The notes under the pieces: generated by a model | Databases searched by the model: none | What the model saw: the letters and a program-made list of their open reading frames with translations, nothing else | Told to the model about the DNA's origin: nothing | Shown here: one piece after another, positions 60,190 to 64,000 of the stretch | How the letters are laid out: each line of letters opens with the position of its first letter | How positions within the stretch are numbered: position 1 is the stretch's first letter | Assembly: GCF_014284125.1 (NCBI RefSeq) | Contig: NZ_JACOFX010000001.1 | Coordinates: 806,001-870,000, forward strand | Length of the DNA stretch: 64,000 bases | Direction of reading: 5' to 3' | Source: Undibacterium umbellatum | GTDB lineage: Bacteria > Pseudomonadota > Gammaproteobacteria > Burkholderiales > Burkholderiaceae_D | Made by a program: the position numbers and the translations under genes

Positions 60190-62970
60190 ATGAAAAATAG
60201 CTTAACTGACTCAAACACTGCTCCTACAACAAAAACAGGCTCTACGCTCACCTTAGGTAAGAAACCACCACTCCAACTGAACCGTCAGCCGCTCGGCGTC
60301 GCGCGTGCGGCTACGGTGCAAACTGTTCAGATGGTGGTTCCCGTTGTGGACACGACTGAAGACACGCCTACACTGGTAACGACGCCTGTGACTGTGATAA
60401 CCAAACGTCGCTCCAGATTGCAATCAGCCACGGCTGACGGCATGACAGATGCAAGCGAGGATACCGCCGACGTGCCAGCAGCAGATACTGAGAGTGTTGA
60501 CAGCACTAGCGTGCTATTCGCAACCGCGACATCTGAGGAAGGCGCCGAACCAGTGCCTGATGCTGTAGAAAATTACAACAAACCAGAAACAGCAACCAGC
60601 ATTGCGGATGCCGAAGTGGCCAAGCCACGTGTCGTCGTCATACGCAAAAGCGGGCCCAAGCTCGCAAAGAAATTATTGCTGGCTGACCAGCCTGCTGCCG
60701 CCGCGCCGACTATCATCAAACGCGAAGCCCGCATAGGTTCTGGCAAACTGGCACCACCAGCACCGGTAGTTACACTGAAACCGCTGGCTGCAGCCACGCC
60801 CGGCACCCCCACCGGCTTCGCTGCATCGACTACACCAGTCAGCAGCCGTGCAACTACAGTTACAGCTGCCGTAGCGACTACCTTGAATGCCATCGTATCT
60901 GCCTCACCTGCGGCGGCTGCATCCAGCATCAAGGACATAGATACATCCGCCTATGTCTTGCCCGCCATGCGCGAGCCAGCCAAGCGTGGCCGCAAGTCTT
61001 CTGAGTTTCATTTTGAAAATGATGAAATCCAGGCTTTGAATGCGGCTGAATCGGCAGAGATGAAGCGTGCTGCACGTGTCAAGGCCAAGAAGCCAACACC
61101 CGGCAATGCAGCCAGCCAGGAAGCACAGCTGGAGCAATATCGCAAGCAATTGACGAAGCTGATCAATCTGGGCAAGGACCGCAGTTACCTGACCCACGCA
61201 GAAATCAATGATCACCTGCCTGATGATGTTGCTGACGCTGAAATGATACAAGGCGTGATCAGTACTCTCAATGACATGGGTATTGCCGTCTATGACGCTG
61301 CACCTGATGCCGCCATGATGCTGTTGACCGACAACGTCGCCAACAACGTCACAGAAGATGAAGCAGAAGCCGCTGCGGCTGCCGCACTGGCGACGGTAGA
61401 CTCTGACTTTGGCCGCACCACAGACCCGGTACGCATGTATATGCGTGAAATGGGTGGCGTGGAACTGCTGACACGTACCGGCGAAATTGAAATCGCCAAA
61501 CGTATAGAAGATGGCTTGAAAGATATGGTGCAAGCCATTTCCGCCTGCCCAGGTACCATACAAGAAATTCTGGTGATAGCCGACAAGATTTCCAAAGATG
61601 AAATACGTGTCGATGACATTATCGATGGCTTGCTGGACCTGGATGCGGCAGACGCTCCTGCGCTAGTACTGAGCGAAAATGATGACCTCGACGATCTGGA
61701 TGACGACGATGATGCAGTAGCCGAAAATGCCAGCGGCATTAGTGACGAGCAATTGCAGCACATGAAAAATGTGGTCTTGCACAAATTTGCGATTGTCGCC
61801 ATGCGTTTTGAACAAATGCAGGCTGCCCGCGCCACGGATGGTTATAAGTCTCCAGCTTACCAGCAGGCGCAGGTTGCCATCACGCGCGAGCTGCAAGGCA
61901 TGCGTTTTAGCGTCAAGACGGCAGAGAAACTGTGTGACAGCCTGCGTAAACAAATGAAGACCATGCGTCAGACTGAAAAGCAGATGCTGGAATTGATGGT
62001 CAATAAATGCGGCATGCCACGAGCTTATTTTGTCGAGCACTTCCGTCAGAATGCGACCAACCCTGAATGGCTGAACAAGGAGATCAATGGCACCTCCAGC
62101 TACGCCGCCATCCTGGGCAGGAATATTCATGCTGCCCGCGAATTGCAACAAAAACTGATTGATCTGGAAATCAACGTCCGCTTGCCTTTGCATGATCTGC
62201 GCGAAATCAACAAGCAGATGGTAGCTGGTGAAAAACGTTCCAGCGAAGCCAAGGCAGCCATGACCGAGGCCAACTTGCGCCTTGTCATTTCCATCGCCAA
62301 GAAATATGTCAACCGTGGCCTGCAATTCCTGGATTTGATCCAGGAAGGCAATATTGGTTTGCTCAAGGCCGTGGACAAATTCGAATACCGTCGCGGTTAT
62401 AAATTCTCCACTTATGCAACCTGGTGGATCAGGCAGGCAATTGCCCGTGCGATTGCCGACCAGGCACGTACGATACGCGTACCGGTGCACATGATAGAAA
62501 CCATCAACAAGATGAACCGCGTACGCCGTCAGCTCTTGCAAACCACGGGCCTGGAACCTGAACCGGCAGCGATCGCCGAGAAGATGGGCCTGCCAGAAGT
62601 TAAAGTTCGTGAAATCCTGAAGATCGCAAAGGAACCAGTTTCCCTTGATGTACCTATCGGCGACGATGGTGATTCACAACTGGGTGATTTCATTGAAGAC
62701 AGCATGACTTTGTCGCCAATGGCTGCAGCGATGCAGGCTTCGGTACAAGAAAAATTGAAGGAAGCCCTGGATTCTTTGAGCCCACGCGAAGCCAAGGTCT
62801 TGCGCATGCGCTTTGGCCTCGATACCAGCACAGAATTCACGCTGGAAGAAGTGGGCAAACAATTTGAAGTTACGCGCGAACGCATACGTCAGATTGAATC
62901 CAAGGCTATGAAAAAATTGCGCCACCCTGCCCGTGCAGACCATTTGAAGAGCCTGATGGAAAGCAACTAA
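60190..62970 (+). CDS. rpoD: RNA polymerase sigma-70 factor with long N-terminal extension
   Basis: This is the primary sigma factor, 926 residues against 613 in E. coli. Residues 1-about 315 are an Ala/Thr/Val/Lys-rich extension. Region 1.1 starts at [20 protein letters not shown] near 325. [20 protein letters not shown] is region 1.2, and a non-conserved acidic stretch ([13 protein letters not shown]) lies in the middle. [20 protein letters not shown] (near 693) is region 2, [19 protein letters not shown] is 2.4, and [20 protein letters not shown] (near 883) is region 4.2, the -35 reader. The ATG at 60190 lacks a Shine-Dalgarno. An in-frame alternative start upstream at 60154 also exists. 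A terminator follows. Confidence 0.95.
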   Translation: MKNSLTDSNTAPTTKTGSTLTLGKKPPLQLNRQPLGVARAATVQTVQMVVPVVDTTEDTPTLVTTPVTVITKRRSRLQSATADGMTDASEDTADVPAADTESVDSTSVLFATATSEEGAEPVPDAVENYNKPETATSIADAEVAKPRVVVIRKSGPKLAKKLLLADQPAAAAPTIIKREARIGSGKLAPPAPVVTLKPLAAATPGTPTGFAASTTPVSSRATTVTAAVATTLNAIVSASPAAAASSIKDIDTSAYVLPAMREPAKRGRKSSEFHFENDEIQALNAAESAEMKRAARVKAKKPTPGNAASQEAQLEQYRKQLTKLINLGKDRSYLTHAEINDHLPDDVADAEMIQGVISTLNDMGIAVYDAAPDAAMMLLTDNVANNVTEDEAEAAAAAALATVDSDFGRTTDPVRMYMREMGGVELLTRTGEIEIAKRIEDGLKDMVQAISACPGTIQEILVIADKISKDEIRVDDIIDGLLDLDAADAPALVLSENDDLDDLDDDDDAVAENASGISDEQLQHMKNVVLHKFAIVAMRFEQMQAARATDGYKSPAYQQAQVAITRELQGMRFSVKTAEKLCDSLRKQMKTMRQTEKQMLELMVNKCGMPRAYFVEHFRQNATNPEWLNKEINGTSSYAAILGRNIHAARELQQKLIDLEINVRLPLHDLREINKQMVAGEKRSSEAKAAMTEANLRLVISIAKKYVNRGLQFLDLIQEGNIGLLKAVDKFEYRRGYKFSTYATWWIRQAIARAIADQARTIRVPVHMIETINKMNRVRRQLLQTTGLEPEPAAIAEKMGLPEVKVREILKIAKEPVSLDVPIGDDGDSQLGDFIEDSMTLSPMAAAMQASVQEKLKEALDSLSPREAKVLRMRFGLDTSTEFTLEEVGKQFEVTRERIRQIESKAMKKLRHPARADHLKSLMESN

Positions 62971-63005
62971 GTCAGGCGTACAAGTCAGGCCGGGTGTCAA
63001 ATAAG

Positions 63006-63040
63006 AAGCACTGCTTCCGCGAGGTTGCAGTGCTTTTTTA
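63006..63040 (+). terminator. Terminator after rpoD
   Basis: AAGCACTGC and GCAGTGCTT form a 9-bp stem with a 12-nt loop, followed by TTTTTA. It also faces the end of the nadR-type kinase gene. Confidence 0.88.
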
Positions 63041-63045
63041 ATGAA

Positions 63046-63570
63046 TTAACTGAGCAAAAAAGACAGGGCAAACTGCACTTGCTCAAGCCGTGATTGCGTA
63101 CTACCCTCGACCAGCAAGAAAGGTATCTCCCTTTCATCCAGCACATTCAATACCTCTTCATGCACGCGGTCGCGCACATAGGCAGACTCGCGCTGCAAGC
63201 CATCGGCCTGCCACGGGAAATCTGGTGCGGTAACCAGGCAAAAATCATATTGATGGGAGAGTTCCAGTTCGGCCAGCTCGGCATCTGGCTCACCAAAATA
63301 ATGACGGCTATAGATAGCTGTCATGATGGGGCCAGTGTCACAAAACAGCCATTGCTTAGCCTGGCTCGATAGCTCTGCTTCGCGCTGCACCTGCGTCCTG
63401 GCAATCAGGATTTGCTCTTCCTGCCTTGGCACCCGCTGATGTTGCTCGACAAATTCACGCAGATACTCTGGCACCCACACAGTTTGATAATGTGCCGCTA
63501 AAGCCTCGGCCAATATGGATTTACCAGAAGACTCAGCTCCCAGTATGACGATACGATTTACTGAGGACAT
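63046..63570 (-). CDS. NadR-type nicotinamide riboside kinase
   Basis: This is a 174-residue P-loop kinase. The Walker A motif GAESSGKSILAEALA is at residues about 11-25, VPEYLREFVE follows as the conserved substrate loop, and LFCDTGPIMTAIYSRHYFG contains the Asp of the catalytic region. It corresponds to the kinase domain of NadR, which phosphorylates nicotinamide riboside to NMN. The adenylyltransferase and DNA-binding domains of full-length NadR are absent. Its start overlaps the pnuC stop by 13 bp, so it is coupled to the transporter that brings in the substrate. Confidence 0.88.
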   Translation of the reverse strand: MSSVNRIVILGAESSGKSILAEALAAHYQTVWVPEYLREFVEQHQRVPRQEEQILIARTQVQREAELSSQAKQWLFCDTGPIMTAIYSRHYFGEPDAELAELELSHQYDFCLVTAPDFPWQADGLQRESAYVRDRVHEEVLNVLDEREIPFLLVEGSTQSRLEQVQFALSFLLS

Positions 63571-64000
63571 GTTTTACTCCAGGCGCGCAAGCCCATGATA
63601 GCCATGAGGATGAAAATAGCGTACAACAGGGCTGTCAACATCAAGCCCTTGTAAACATACAGGCCAACATACAGGACATCAACGATAATCCAGACATGCC
63701 AGTTTTCCAGTTTTTTGCGGCTAAGTAAAACCTGGCCCAGCAAACTGCCTGCCGTCAGGAAGCCATCTGCATACGGCACATCTGTATCGGTAAAAGTCTT
63801 TAGAAACCAGGCCAGCAAGACAAAAACCAGCAGGGTCGCCCCTACAGACGCTAGCCTGCTTTGTGCATTCAAGCGCGTGACCTTGAGGCGCTCATGTGCA
63901 TCGTTACCACGCAACCAGTTCATCCAGCCCCAGATAGATACCAGGATGAAGACAAACTGCAAACCCATGTCCCCATATAACCTGGCGTCAAAAAAAACGC
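63558..64000 (-). CDS. pnuC: Nicotinamide riboside transporter, 5' part outside the window
   Basis: The minus-strand frame is open from 63558 to the right edge. The displayed ATG at 63968 is internal, because the frame continues upstream with VFFDARLYGDMGLQFVFILV, which matches the PnuC family (DARLYGDAxLQ). About 147 residues are visible, with several helices and the WxxW substrate motif in ENWHVWIIVD near the middle. PnuC carries nicotinamide riboside across the inner membrane, and the downstream kinase traps it. The N-terminal portion is outside the window. Confidence 0.9.
   Translation of the reverse strand, partial: VFFDARLYGDMGLQFVFILVSIWGWMNWLRGNDAHERLKVTRLNAQSRLASVGATLLVFVLLAWFLKTFTDTDVPYADGFLTAGSLLGQVLLSRKKLENWHVWIIVDVLYVGLYVYKGLMLTALLYAIFILMAIMGLRAWSKTCPQ

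Noticed and set aside
61663-62541. 292-codon open frame antisense to rpoD
   Set aside because: It is a shadow of the conserved sigma-70 core and lacks any family pattern.

Overview
The window reads as chromosome from a betaproteobacterium of the order Burkholderiales, most likely an Oxalobacteraceae member close to Undibacterium, Herbaspirillum or Janthinobacterium. The placement is an inference. It rests on the EarP/EF-P pair with the modifiable Arg32, a pst-phoU-phoB-phoR operon divergent from ppk-sixA, a very long N-terminal extension on RpoD, CCA-encoding tRNA genes, and roughly balanced base composition judged by eye. No insertion sequence, integrase, prophage block, CRISPR array or rRNA was seen. 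Gene density is high and most genes are housekeeping or transport genes.

Layout. 1-4.8 kb: an AraC-type regulator cut by the left edge, then rnhA, a yafS-type methyltransferase, gloB (the E. coli-like gloB/yafS/rnhA block without dnaQ), and earP-efp. 5-12.4 kb: a membrane-anchored spermidine-synthase-like protein, the methionine importer metNIQ, and an orphan peptide-binding protein. 12.4-17.3 kb: a hemerythrin, a periplasmic thioredoxin-like protein, a DUF2846 lipoprotein, an orphan sulfate-binding protein and a DUF1801 protein. 17.4-22.9 kb: gltX with one tRNA-Ala and two tRNA-Glu genes, an RluA-type pseudouridine synthase, two tRNA-Pro genes, ribD and apbC. 23-31 kb: a cupredoxin-like protein, a lone contractile-tail sheath protein, a GbsR-type regulator with a four-gene oxidoreductase/membrane operon, an M50 protease and a DUF2167 protein. 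31-38.5 kb: an M29-like peptidase, metG, an acetyltransferase, an Xaa-Pro aminopeptidase, a frameshifted small gene and a class-C beta-lactamase-like hydrolase with a TPR tail.

38.8-53 kb is a phosphate-starvation region. It holds pstS-pstC-pstA-pstB-phoU-phoB-phoR on the minus strand, ppk-sixA divergent on the plus strand, then an olsB-like acyltransferase with a PlcP-like metallophosphoesterase, and a second pstS. Pho boxes with matching geometry precede pstS and ppk. A triple 11-bp-phased array precedes the olsB-plcP pair, suggesting that phosphate uptake, polyphosphate storage and membrane-lipid remodelling are controlled together. Hairpins lie at three junctions inside the pst-pho operon, where step-down of expression would be expected.

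53-64 kb: a DUF4184 membrane protein, an M74-type murein endopeptidase, a VOC protein, a hypothetical exported protein, a repeat-containing lipoprotein, a two-gene cytochrome c operon behind an FNR-type site, rpoD preceded by a possible short terminated transcript, and a nadR-type kinase with pnuC (cut by the right edge) for nicotinamide riboside salvage.

No clearly new multi-gene system stands out. The best candidates for something undescribed are the lone sheath gene, the GbsR regulon with twin operators, the Pho-controlled lipid cassette, and the GCGGACAA octamer cluster upstream of the beta-lactamase-like gene.
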